Assembly (NCBI GenBank): GCA_910586765.1
Contig: CAJUJJ010000019.1
Coordinates: 1 to 9,320 of the forward strand
Direction: 5' to 3'
Source of the DNA: an uncultured Clostridia bacterium
GTDB taxonomy: Bacteria > Bacillota > Clostridia > Lachnospirales > Anaerotignaceae
Length of the DNA: 9,320 bases
Under the pieces are notes generated by a model. The model was not told the DNA's origin and made no database searches. It saw only the letters and a program-made list of their open reading frames with translations. Each line of letters begins with the position of its first letter. The first letter of the stretch is position 1. Shown here one piece after another: positions 1 through 6,777 of this stretch. Made by a program: the position numbers and the translations under genes.

Positions 1-125
1 GATTTAACATTCTCTTTTATCTGTTTCTCTGTAAAACCAATTATCTCCTCTGTTTCTGTAGAATAACACTCAAATCCTACATTCCTTTTTCCCAGCATTA
101 CCTCATTCACTATAATATAACACAT
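1..125 (-). CDS. Partial CDS, small hypothetical protein (5' end only)
   Basis: An open frame starts with ATG at 125 and runs off the left edge of the window after 41 codons with no stop. It begins MCYIIVNEVMLGKRN and continues with a charged stretch that includes ETEEIIGFTEKQIKEN. A good SD (AGGAG, 136-140) lies 10 nt upstream, and a promoter-like element lies further up (243-271). I do not recognise the family with certainty. The short beta-rich start followed by an EIIGxTEKQI-type segment resembles small accessory proteins of unknown function in clostridia, but that is only an impression. Glu codon use is unlike the operon: 6 of 7 Glu codons are GAG here, while the first 40 codons of ntpB use only GAA. 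This suggests a separate origin. It is transcribed in the same direction as the ATPase operon but separated from it by a terminator. It could be a chance ORF, but SD, promoter spacing and frame agree. Confidence 0.6.
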   Translation of the reverse strand, partial: MCYIIVNEVMLGKRNVGFECYSTETEEIIGFTEKQIKENVK

Positions 126-135
126 ATTCGTCACA

Positions 136-140
136 CTCCT
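136..140 (-). promoter_or_regulatory. Ribosome binding site of the left-edge gene
   Basis: The minus-strand sequence is AGGAG, 10 nt upstream of the ATG at 125. It supports this ATG over the nearby GTG codons as the start of the partial gene. Confidence 0.6.
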
Positions 141-242
141 CATAACCTTTATTTACAAAGAATGATAACGCTGATAAACAAATTTATCTATAGTGATATT
201 GTAATAATATTCTTCTTTTTGCTTAGAGAGTATGCTATACTT

Positions 243-271
243 TTTATATGTTCTTAATGGAGTGGTTACAA
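243..271 (-). promoter_or_regulatory. Probable sigma-A promoter of the left-edge gene
   Basis: On the minus strand, TTGTAA (plus 266-271) and TATAAA (plus 243-248) are separated by exactly 17 bp. They match the -35 and -10 consensus at 4/6 and 5/6. The element lies about 120 bp upstream of the ATG at 125 and downstream of the ntpD terminator, so the left-edge gene is probably its own transcription unit with a leader of roughly 110 nt. The -35 box lies inside an array of GGTTAC repeats, so a repressor or activator could act here. AT-rich DNA gives promoter-like matches by chance, so this is a prediction. Confidence 0.5.
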
Positions 272-286
272 GTGGTTACTGGTTAC
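261..286. repeat. Three tandem GGTTAC repeats over the -35 region
   Basis: GGTTAC occurs at 264-269, 274-279 and 281-286. The first two copies extend to a 9-bp direct repeat AGTGGTTAC (261-269 and 271-279), one helical turn apart. The array covers and extends just upstream of the predicted -35 box of the left-edge gene. Repeats on one face of the helix next to a -35 suit binding of a dimeric or oligomeric regulator, but no known operator is recognised. Confidence 0.5.
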
Positions 287-357
287 ACTTTAATACTCTT
301 TGTTTATTCTTATATTAGCATATCATAATCTATCCTTCAATACCCTCTTTATATAAA

Positions 358-389
358 AAAAGGAGGCATCACAAAGAATACCTCCTTTT
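358..389 (-). terminator. Rho-independent terminator of the ntp operon
   Basis: Read on the minus strand, a perfect 9-bp stem AAAAGGAGG / CCTCCTTTT (plus 381-389 and 358-366) encloses a 14-nt loop. The stem runs into a T tract (plus A run 355-361). It sits about 70 nt past the ntpD stop and is the natural 3' end of the operon. On the plus strand the trailing T run is short, so it works mainly in the operon's direction. Confidence 0.9.
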
Positions 390-393
390 CTCA

Positions 394-443
394 TTTCATA
401 CCATCATATTTATAGTAAAACTGTAGTAATATATGATATGAAA
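394..443 (-). repeat. AT-rich imperfect inverted repeat downstream of ntpD
   Basis: The left arm TTTCATA (394-400) plus TCATAT (404-409) pairs with ATATGA (431-436) plus TATGAAA (437-443). That makes 13 pairs broken by a 3-nt bulge (401-403) around a 21-nt loop. It starts 17 nt after the ntpD stop and just before the terminator stem, so the operon's 3' UTR can form two hairpins in a row. It may stabilise the mRNA end or be a protein site; chance symmetry in AT-rich DNA is possible. Confidence 0.5.
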
Positions 444-460
444 CAGTTCTAAAAACAATA

Positions 461-1138
461 TTATGCCTGCTGTAAAGCCTTATCTTTCAATCTTCTTTCT
501 TCAATAGCTTTTTTCGCTATCATGTCCTTTACCTTCATCAATCTTGTAGTGCTTGCTCTGTCATTTTCTTCCAATTTCATAGAAATATATTTTATGGTTT
601 CTTCATAATTTGGTATCATGACATTTTCAAGTGCATTTACCCTTCTTCTTGTTTTTTCAATTTCTTGTGCCAAAAGCTGTGCTGTTTTTTCACTTTCTGC
701 CAGACGCAACAATGGTTGCATAGCATCAGAAAATGACTCCATAGCACTATCCAATTCACCAGAAGTAAAAGCAAGACCATAAGGGTAAATGTCTGATTGA
801 TTATCTTCTGTTTTAAAATCAAACACAGGTACATTAACACTCATAATATTTTTTACAGAAACGTCCACAGCAACAGACTGTTTTGGCATCATCAAAGCTT
901 CTCCCAAAAATTCCTGGCTAAGCACTGCTCTTGCAATAATAAAGTTTTTATAAGCACTATCCAATGCTTTTTCAGCTTCTTCTCTCAATCGCTTATTTTC
1001 TTTGACAATATCCAAAAACTGCTTCATCAGTTCGTCCAATTTATCTTTTAACAATTTATGTCCTCTGATAGCTGTTTTCAGTTGCTTTTTTAAGCGTGTC
1101 ATTTCCATACGGGTTGGATTTACATTTAATTTTGCCAC
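461..1138 (-). CDS. ntpD: V-type ATPase subunit D (central rotor stalk)
   Basis: This protein forms the rotating shaft that passes through the A3B3 hexamer and transmits torque to the C subunit and K ring. It has 225 residues, normal for bacterial and archaeal D subunits. The start MAKLNVNPTRMEMTRLKKQL is the conserved family opening. Long charged coiled-coil helices occupy roughly residues 10-75 and 140-215, with a shorter central segment between them, as in known D structures. The start codon is GTG at 1138; the conserved N-terminus lies upstream of the first in-frame ATGs (Met11 and Met13), so GTG is required. The SD (GGGAG, about 11 nt upstream) lies inside the last codons of ntpB, whose stop is only 6 nt away, so translational coupling is likely. 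It is the last gene of the operon, followed by a terminator. Confidence 0.96.
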   Translation of the reverse strand: MAKLNVNPTRMEMTRLKKQLKTAIRGHKLLKDKLDELMKQFLDIVKENKRLREEAEKALDSAYKNFIIARAVLSQEFLGEALMMPKQSVAVDVSVKNIMSVNVPVFDFKTEDNQSDIYPYGLAFTSGELDSAMESFSDAMQPLLRLAESEKTAQLLAQEIEKTRRRVNALENVMIPNYEETIKYISMKLEENDRASTTRLMKVKDMIAKKAIEERRLKDKALQQA

Positions 1139-1144
1139 AGTTTA

Positions 1145-2521
1145 TCACTCTCCCTCTGGCAAATATTTCTCCAAGTATTCATCACGAATACGTTTTAATT
1201 CACTCTTAGGAAGCATACGCAACAATTTCCAGCCTACTTCTAATGTCTGCTCTATTGTTCTATCTGTTTTAAATCCCTGTGAAACATATTCATTTTCAAA
1301 TTCTGTAGCAAATTTTGCATATATCAAGTCAATTTCTGAAAGTGCAGATTCACCAAGTATCGCCATCAATTCTTTTGCATCTTTTCCTCTGGAATATGCT
1401 GCAAATAACTGGTTCATAGTATCTGCATGGTCTTCTCTTGTTTTGCCCTTACCAATACCTTTATCTTTCAAACGGGAAAGTGATGGCATAACGTCAACTG
1501 GAGGCTCTACGCCTTTTTTATACAAATCCCTTGTCAATATTATCTGACCTTCTGTAATATATCCTGTCAAGTCAGGTATAGGGTGTGTTTTATCTTCTTC
1601 TGGCATTGTCAGTATAGGTATCATTGTAATAGAACCTTCTTTTCCCTTCATTCTTCCAGCTCTTTCATACATTGTTGCCAAGTCTGTATACAAATATCCA
1701 GGATAACCTCTACGTCCAGGAACTTCTTTTTTCGCTGCAGAAATTTCACGCAATGCCTCTGCATAGTTTGTAATATCTGTAATGATAACCAATACGTGCA
1801 TACCTTGTTCAAATGCTAAATACTCTGCTGCTGTCAATGCCATTTTTGGTGTAGAAATACGTTCAACAGCAGGGTCATTTGCCAAGTTTACAAACACTAC
1901 AGAACGGTCAATGGCACCTGTTGCTTTAAAGTCATTGATAAAAAATTCTGCATCTTCAAATGTAATACCAACAGCCGCAAATACAACGGCAAATTTTGAG
2001 TCTGTACCTCTAACTTTCGCTTGTCTTGCTATCTGTACTGCTAAATTTGCATGAGGCAAACCAGCAGCAGAGAATATAGGCAATTTTTGACCTCTAACCA
2101 ATGTATTCAAACCATCAATAGCAGATACACCTGTTTGTATAAATTCCGCTGGGTACTCTCTAGCCGCAGGATTAATAGGTGCACCATTTACGTCAAGGCG
2201 TTTTTCTGGAATGATTTCAGGGCCGCCATCAATAGGTTTTCCCATACCACTAAATACACGTCCTAATATATCTGGAGAAACACCGAAGTCAAGGCTTTTA
2301 CCCAAAAAACGTACTTTACTTTCAGAAAGATTGATACCTGTCGCACTTTCAAAAAGCTGTACCAAAGCATTATCTCCATTTACTTCCAATACTTTACACC
2401 TTCTGATTTCACCATTAGAAAGTTCTATTTCTCCAAGTTCATCATATTTTACATTTTCAACGCCAGTAACTACCATAAGAGGGCCTGCTACTTCTTGAAT
2501 ACTTTTATATTCTTTTATCAT
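1145..2521 (-). CDS. ntpB: V-type ATPase subunit B (non-catalytic, regulatory)
   Basis: The protein alternates with subunit A in the A3B3 ring and completes the catalytic sites at the A-B interface. It has 458 residues, the usual length. It begins MIKEYKSIQEVAGPLMVV, the beta-barrel start of the family. Where catalytic subunits have a P-loop, it has a degenerate AAGLPHANL (about 152-160) with no GKT, which identifies a B subunit. The arginine finger is Arg350 in PSLSRLKDKG, at the same number as Arg350 of E. hirae NtpB. The helical C-terminal domain spans about 365-458. The ATG at 2521 overlaps the ntpA stop in an ATGA arrangement, and an AAAGGGG SD lies 10 nt upstream (2532-2538), so A and B are probably made in equal amounts by coupled translation. 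Confidence 0.98.
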   Translation of the reverse strand: MIKEYKSIQEVAGPLMVVTGVENVKYDELGEIELSNGEIRRCKVLEVNGDNALVQLFESATGINLSESKVRFLGKSLDFGVSPDILGRVFSGMGKPIDGGPEIIPEKRLDVNGAPINPAAREYPAEFIQTGVSAIDGLNTLVRGQKLPIFSAAGLPHANLAVQIARQAKVRGTDSKFAVVFAAVGITFEDAEFFINDFKATGAIDRSVVFVNLANDPAVERISTPKMALTAAEYLAFEQGMHVLVIITDITNYAEALREISAAKKEVPGRRGYPGYLYTDLATMYERAGRMKGKEGSITMIPILTMPEEDKTHPIPDLTGYITEGQIILTRDLYKKGVEPPVDVMPSLSRLKDKGIGKGKTREDHADTMNQLFAAYSRGKDAKELMAILGESALSEIDLIYAKFATEFENEYVSQGFKTDRTIEQTLEVGWKLLRMLPKSELKRIRDEYLEKYLPEGE

Positions 2522-4293
2522 AATTCTTCAGCCCCTTTCTTAATTAAGTCGTCTACTTCTGTCTGTATATCGTTTTCTATTTCATCATATGCTTTATCAA
2601 CATTTTCTTCTTCCACATATTTCGCACGGCCTATTCTTTCAATAACAGACATTTTTGTAATTTTTGTAATAGAAATGCCTTGTGCAATGGCTTCTCCTGC
2701 AATTCTATAAAATTCTAATATCAATCTTAACATTCTATATTGTTTATGCAATGAAGTATATGTGTCTACTTCATGGAAAGAGTTTTGATGCAAAAAGTCC
2801 TCACGAATAGAACGTGATGTTTCCAATATCAATCTATCGCTATGAGAAAGAGAATCCACACCAACCAACTGCACAATTTCTTGCAATTCTGCTTCTGTTT
2901 GCAAAAGTTTCATAGCTTCTTGTCTTTGCTTTGCAAAATTTTCATCTACATTTCTTTCTGACCAATCATCTACTTTATCCTGATACAATGAATAACTTGT
3001 CAGCCAGTTAATTGCAGGGAAATGACGTTTATATGCCAATGAAGCGTCCAATCCCCAGAATACTTTTACAATTCTAAGTGTTGCCTGTGAAACTGGTTCA
3101 GATGTGTCACCACCTGGAGGAGAAACCGCACCAATGGCTGTCAATGTTCCCATTCTGCCCTCATTTCCTAAACAGATTACTCTGCCGGCTCTTTCATAGA
3201 ACTGTGCTAAACGGCTTCCCAAATAAGCTGGGTAACCTTCTTCACCAGGCATTTCTTCCAAACGTCCTGACATTTCACGCAATGCCTCTGCCCAACGTGA
3301 TGTGGAGTCTGCCATAAGTGCTACGCTATAGCCCATATCTCTAAAGAACTCTGCTATTGTAATACCTGTATAGATAGATGCCTCACGAGCCGCAACAGGC
3401 ATATCTGATGTATTTGCAATCAGCACTGTTCTCTGCATCAATGACTCCCCAGTACGAGGGTCTTTCAATTCTGGAAACTCATTCAAAACGTCTGTCATTT
3501 CATTTCCACGTTCTCCACAACCAATATATACAACAATGTCTGCATCTGCCCATTTTGCAAGCTGATGCTGTGTTACTGTTTTACCACTTCCGAATGGTCC
3601 TGGAATAGCAGCAACACCGCCTTTTGTAATAGGGAAAAATGTATCAATAACTCTTTGTCCTGTTACAAGTAAAGAGTCTGGTGATTGTTTTTCTTTGTAT
3701 GGTCTTTCTTTACGTACAGGCCATTTTTGCATCATTGTCAAAGGCACATCTTCGCCTTTTTCATTTGTGATAATACAAACAGTTTCCTCTACTGTAAAAT
3801 CTCCCATAAATATTTCTTTGATTTTACCAGAAACACCATAAGGTACCATAATTTTACAGCTTACTACTGCTGTTTCTTGTACTGCACCTATAATATCGCC
3901 TGCAACAACTTCATCGCCAATATTTTTTACTGGCTCAAATTTCCATTTTTTTTGTCTATTTAAAGAGTCTACCTCTACACCTCTTTGAATATTTGTTCCA
4001 GATACTTCATACAATTTTTCCAATGGCCTTTGTATACCATCATAAATTGTAGAAATCAAACCAGGTCCAAGTTCAACACTCATTGGCATACCAAGTGATA
4101 TAACTTCCTCTCCTGGTCCAAGTCCTGATGTTTCTTCATATACCTGTATAGACGCATTTTCTCCGTGCATTTCAATAATTTCGCCAATTAAATGTTTTTC
4201 AGAAACACGAACAACGTCAAACATATTGGCTTCTCTCATGCCCTCCGCTACAACAAGAGGACCTGACACTTTTATGACTGTGCCTGTTTTCAT
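2518..4293 (-). CDS. ntpA: V-type ATPase subunit A (catalytic)
   Basis: Catalytic ATPase subunit of the cytoplasmic V1 motor. From the chosen start it has 591 residues, typical for the family. The N-terminal beta-barrel (MKTGTVIKVSGPLVVAEGM) is followed by the A-specific non-homologous bulge region (about 110-195). Then come the P-loop GPFGSGKT (232-239, Lys238), GERGNEM (260-266) with catalytic Glu261, a Walker B strand ending LMADSTSR (Asp329), and a helical C-terminus. An upstream in-frame ATG at 4311 would add MWVSIN, but it has no good SD and adds residues not usual in the family. The ATG at 4293 has GGGTGAG 7 nt upstream, so it is preferred. The gene follows ntpG by 45 nt and overlaps ntpB by 4 nt. 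Confidence 0.98.
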   Translation of the reverse strand: MKTGTVIKVSGPLVVAEGMREANMFDVVRVSEKHLIGEIIEMHGENASIQVYEETSGLGPGEEVISLGMPMSVELGPGLISTIYDGIQRPLEKLYEVSGTNIQRGVEVDSLNRQKKWKFEPVKNIGDEVVAGDIIGAVQETAVVSCKIMVPYGVSGKIKEIFMGDFTVEETVCIITNEKGEDVPLTMMQKWPVRKERPYKEKQSPDSLLVTGQRVIDTFFPITKGGVAAIPGPFGSGKTVTQHQLAKWADADIVVYIGCGERGNEMTDVLNEFPELKDPRTGESLMQRTVLIANTSDMPVAAREASIYTGITIAEFFRDMGYSVALMADSTSRWAEALREMSGRLEEMPGEEGYPAYLGSRLAQFYERAGRVICLGNEGRMGTLTAIGAVSPPGGDTSEPVSQATLRIVKVFWGLDASLAYKRHFPAINWLTSYSLYQDKVDDWSERNVDENFAKQRQEAMKLLQTEAELQEIVQLVGVDSLSHSDRLILETSRSIREDFLHQNSFHEVDTYTSLHKQYRMLRLILEFYRIAGEAIAQGISITKITKMSVIERIGRAKYVEEENVDKAYDEIENDIQTEVDDLIKKGAEEL

Positions 4294-4300
4294 ATTTATA

Positions 4301-4308
4301 CTCACCCA
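4301..4308 (-). promoter_or_regulatory. Ribosome binding site deciding the ntpA start
   Basis: The minus-strand TGGGTGAG ends 7 nt before the ATG at 4293, while the alternative ATG at 4311 has only A-rich sequence before it. This supports the shorter subunit A starting MKTGTVIKV. Confidence 0.6.
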
Positions 4309-4338
4309 CATTCTATTTTTTTCATATACTGTTCTTTT

Positions 4339-4656
4339 TTATTCACTGAACAATATATCTGCACCTATGGCACGTTTTGCTGACTCTCTTACCTCATTCA
4401 TACCTATTCCCATACTGCCGCCTATGCCGGGAATGATAATAATGGCTGGTAATCTATTGTCTTTATATCGTGCAATATATTCCTGTACCAAAAGACTTGC
4501 TTGCTCTGTGATGTATATAATAGCATATTCTTTTTCTACCAAATCTCTTATATTTTTTTTAATTTCATCTGCTTCATAAGCTGGAAAAATATCAATACCA
4601 AGTGCAAGAAAGCCCATAATACTATCTTTGTCGCCTATGATACCTACTTTATACAT
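4339..4656 (-). CDS. ntpG: V-type ATPase subunit F (central stalk; NtpG of E. hirae)
   Basis: Small globular subunit that binds subunit D in the central rotor shaft. From the ATG at 4656 it has 105 residues, matching the family. It begins MYKVGIIGDKDSIMGFLALG, the conserved F-subunit start with a Rossmann-like beta strand and the GDxDSxxGF motif. It ends with the typical segment IIPGIGGSMGIGM (about 74-86) followed by VRESAKRAIGADIL. A longer reading from 4689 adds 11 residues not seen in the family and lacks a clear SD. The chosen ATG overlaps the end of ntpC by 8 nt, with AGAGG 3 nt and AAAGGG 12 nt upstream, so its translation probably depends on ribosomes finishing ntpC. Naming is confusing: E. 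hirae calls this NtpG, other schemes AtpF or NtpF. Confidence 0.95.
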   Translation of the reverse strand: MYKVGIIGDKDSIMGFLALGIDIFPAYEADEIKKNIRDLVEKEYAIIYITEQASLLVQEYIARYKDNRLPAIIIIPGIGGSMGIGMNEVRESAKRAIGADILFSE

Positions 4657-5626
4657 ATGCCTCTCGCACCCTTTCTTTAATAATTTCACTATTAATTTGG
4701 TTGAGTTTACTTGTCAATATAATACGCACTGTTTTTATTTCTGACTCTTTTGCATACAAATAAGCAATCAATGGCTCTAATGTTAAAGCAATATATTTTG
4801 CTGATTTTACATAATCCATAATAAAGTCATCACACATTTTTTCAAATTCTGTAAAACCTTTTTCCACACCAATTTCAAATATTTGGTCGTATCTTGTACC
4901 TTTAAATTGGTCTGTTGGATTATCTGTACCATATGCGTTAAAAAATACAGACGATGAAATATCTCCACCTTCTACAAATACATTCATAAATGCACCAAAG
5001 TCTTTATTCATATGCCTCATTCTCAAAAAACTTTTCAGATTTGTTAAATCGCACACTCTTGCCGTATAGCCCATTACAAAAGCATTTTCAGACTCTTTTG
5101 CTGCTTGTGCCATTTGGCGGAATGCACCTCTATCTAATGCAATATCTATCATTTGTCCGCTTTGTGTTTTACTATAAAGCTCCAATGCTTCCTCTATTGC
5201 TTCTCCCATTATTTTGGGCAAATCTGTATAGTTTCTGTCGAGTATGGACTGTTTTAATTTTTCTACGGGTTCTGTGCCACCTTGCACAATATATTGTGTT
5301 CCATCAATACCTGAAACCTCTTGTTTTAAAAGAACTTTCAAATTTTGATAGTCATTTTTATACAGAAAAATGTTTATAAATTTTTCTTCTGGCACTAACT
5401 CTCGTATGACTGCATATGTTTTACTTAGTTCAGCAGAAAGCACTTTTTCAAACTCTCTTGCATTGCCCTCTGGCACACTATTATAGCCATATTCTGACAA
5501 TGTTCTCAAACAGCTATCAATTTCTCTTTCATCTGCCATTTGATTTAATGTCTGTTTGCTCAGAAGGTTTTTTTCCAGCACACGTATACGTGCTACAGCA
5601 TAAGGATATATTTTTTCTTCTGCCAT
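4649..5626 (-). CDS. ntpC: V-type ATPase subunit C (rotor adaptor, subunit d homologue)
   Basis: Cytoplasmic funnel-shaped adaptor that joins the D-F shaft to the top of the K ring in the membrane. It has 325 residues, close to the usual 320-340. The sequence is soluble and helix-rich with no membrane segment. It begins MAEEKIYPYAVARIRVLEKNLL, the family's usual start (YAYAxARIRxxExxLL), and contains the ENIRxxL-like stretch KNDYQNLKVLLKQ (about 89-101), typical of archaeal and bacterial C subunits. The ATG at 5626 has an ideal SD, AAGGAGG (5634-5640), 7 nt upstream, which overlaps the ntpE stop codon. The C-terminus overlaps ntpG by 8 nt. Its position between E and F/G is the standard one. 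Confidence 0.95.
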   Translation of the reverse strand: MAEEKIYPYAVARIRVLEKNLLSKQTLNQMADEREIDSCLRTLSEYGYNSVPEGNAREFEKVLSAELSKTYAVIRELVPEEKFINIFLYKNDYQNLKVLLKQEVSGIDGTQYIVQGGTEPVEKLKQSILDRNYTDLPKIMGEAIEEALELYSKTQSGQMIDIALDRGAFRQMAQAAKESENAFVMGYTARVCDLTNLKSFLRMRHMNKDFGAFMNVFVEGGDISSSVFFNAYGTDNPTDQFKGTRYDQIFEIGVEKGFTEFEKMCDDFIMDYVKSAKYIALTLEPLIAYLYAKESEIKTVRIILTSKLNQINSEIIKERVREAYV

Positions 5627-5638
5627 TTTACACCCTCC

Positions 5639-6202
5639 TTACGCAAATAATATTTCTGCTGCAATTTGTTCGATGTTCTCTTTTTCTACTGTCAATATTG
5701 CTTCAAAAGAATAATTATATTCGATTTCACCTTTTTTTACAATAAAACCGCCTTCTAAATCCCTTGTTTCATCAGATACTACAATATTTTTTTCTGCCAT
5801 TTTTGACATTAATGCTTCATTTTGTTTATCTTTTTGAGAAAGTATAATTTCCTCTCCCTTTTCTGCTGTTTCTATCATAGCACCAATCATTGCAACATAT
5901 TCTTGCTCTGAAAGCTCTGAAAGTTTTTGTTTTACTCTATCTAATGCCATTTTTACACACTGTTGTTTTGTGGCAAGCACCATTTTCTTTGCTTCCATTT
6001 CTGCACCAGAAATTTCTTTTCCTCTTGCTTTTTCTGCTTTGGCATCAGAAAGAACATCTTCATTTTCCATTATTTTAGCAGACTGTTCTTGTGCTTTATT
6101 GATTACAGCATCTGCTTCTTTTTTTGATTTTTCTAATATCTTCGCCTTTTCTGCTACAGCATCTGCTACAATTTTATCTATTATCTTTTTTTCACTACTC
6201 AT
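5639..6202 (-). CDS. ntpE: V-type ATPase subunit E (peripheral stator stalk)
   Basis: With the G/H coiled-coil protein it forms the peripheral stalks that fix A3B3 to subunit I. It has 187 residues, slightly short of the usual 190-200. A long alanine-, lysine- and glutamate-rich coiled coil covers about residues 1-95, including the family-like QQCVKMALDRVKQKL (81-95). A globular alpha/beta C-terminal domain follows with the conserved GGFIV (151-155) and an acidic end. The ATG at 6202 starts MSSEKKIIDKIV. Its strong SD (AGGAGG, 9-10 nt upstream) can pair with a CTCCT lying directly before the ATG, which may reduce initiation. It lies 39 nt after ntpK. Confidence 0.93.
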   Translation of the reverse strand: MSSEKKIIDKIVADAVAEKAKILEKSKKEADAVINKAQEQSAKIMENEDVLSDAKAEKARGKEISGAEMEAKKMVLATKQQCVKMALDRVKQKLSELSEQEYVAMIGAMIETAEKGEEIILSQKDKQNEALMSKMAEKNIVVSDETRDLEGGFIVKKGEIEYNYSFEAILTVEKENIEQIAAEILFA

Positions 6203-6218
6203 AGGAGTGCTTCCTCCT
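6203..6218 (-). promoter_or_regulatory. Possible SD-masking hairpin at the ntpE start
   Basis: On the minus strand AGGAG (plus 6214-6218, part of the SD) is followed by a 6-nt loop and CTCCT (plus 6203-6207), which ends directly before the ATG. The 5-bp stem would hide the ribosome binding site of ntpE. No other gene start in the operon shows this. Only short pairing is involved, so an effect on translation is an inference. Confidence 0.4.
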
Positions 6219-6241
6219 TCTACAATTTTTATTTTCTCTCA

Positions 6242-6733
6242 TTAGCCAATCTGTATACCATTGTATGCCAAGAAAGATACCAGCAAGCCCAAAAGTGCAT
6301 ATGTTTCAACAATAGCTGCAAATGTAATTGCTTTACCAAGTTCTTCTGGTTTCTTTGCTACAATGCCTACACCTGCTGCTGCTGCTTTTCCTTGATAAAT
6401 ACCAGAAACATATCCAACCAAACCAATAGGTAAACCTGCTGCTAAAAGTTGGAAGCCTTGTGCTGCTGTTGGTACTGCTGCTCCACCTATAATACCTGCT
6501 TTTGAAAGTATCAAGAATGCAATAATAAATCCATATAAGCCCTGTGTACCTGGAAGCAACTGCAATACCAATAACTGTCCAAATTTACCTGGGTCTTCTG
6601 TTACAACACCTGCTGCTGCTTGACCTGCAATAGATGTTCCTTTTGCTGAACCCATACCTGCAAATAATGCTGCGATAGCTGCACCTGCGATTGCTAAAAA
6701 TTGTCCATCAGAAATAGCACTTAAAAATTCCAT
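6242..6733 (-). CDS. ntpK: V-type ATPase subunit K (proteolipid rotor ring, Na+ type)
   Basis: Membrane rotor-ring subunit that carries the transported ion. It has 163 residues and four membrane helices in two hairpins (about 11-36, 53-79, 90-120 and 132-158), as in the duplicated 16-kDa proteolipids. The residues that bind Na+ in the E. hirae K ring are all present: Leu60, Thr63, Gln64 and Tyr67 in LPGTQGLY, Gln114 in SGIYQGK, and the essential carboxylate Glu143 in VETYALLG. Only the second hairpin has the carboxylate, so each subunit carries one ion, the pattern of V-type pumps. The ATG at 6733 has an AAAGGAGAT SD (6741-6749), stronger than that of the preceding gene, in keeping with the many copies per complex. 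It follows ntpI by 44 nt and precedes ntpE by 39 nt. Confidence 0.97.
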   Translation of the reverse strand: MEFLSAISDGQFLAIAGAAIAALFAGMGSAKGTSIAGQAAAGVVTEDPGKFGQLLVLQLLPGTQGLYGFIIAFLILSKAGIIGGAAVPTAAQGFQLLAAGLPIGLVGYVSGIYQGKAAAAGVGIVAKKPEELGKAITFAAIVETYALLGLLVSFLAYNGIQIG

Positions 6734-6777
6734 AACTTACATCTCCTTTTTGTTTTTTTGTATCATTATAAATTATT

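Noticed and set aside
173..188. GATAAA/TTTATC hairpin upstream of the left-edge gene
   Set aside because: Only 6 mostly A-T pairs with a 4-nt loop and no T tract; too weak for a terminator or a clear regulatory element.
797..1547. Plus-strand ORFs opposite ntpD and ntpB, and similar ones across the window
   Set aside because: They are antisense to conserved ATPase genes, rich in Phe, Leu, Ser and Cys as expected from reading GAA- and AAA-rich genes backwards, and have no family resemblance.
6765..6770. Perfect TATAAT in the ntpI-ntpK gap, a possible internal promoter for ntpK
   Set aside because: At 16-19 bp upstream there is no -35 hexamer better than 3/6, and TATAAT is common by chance in such AT-rich DNA.
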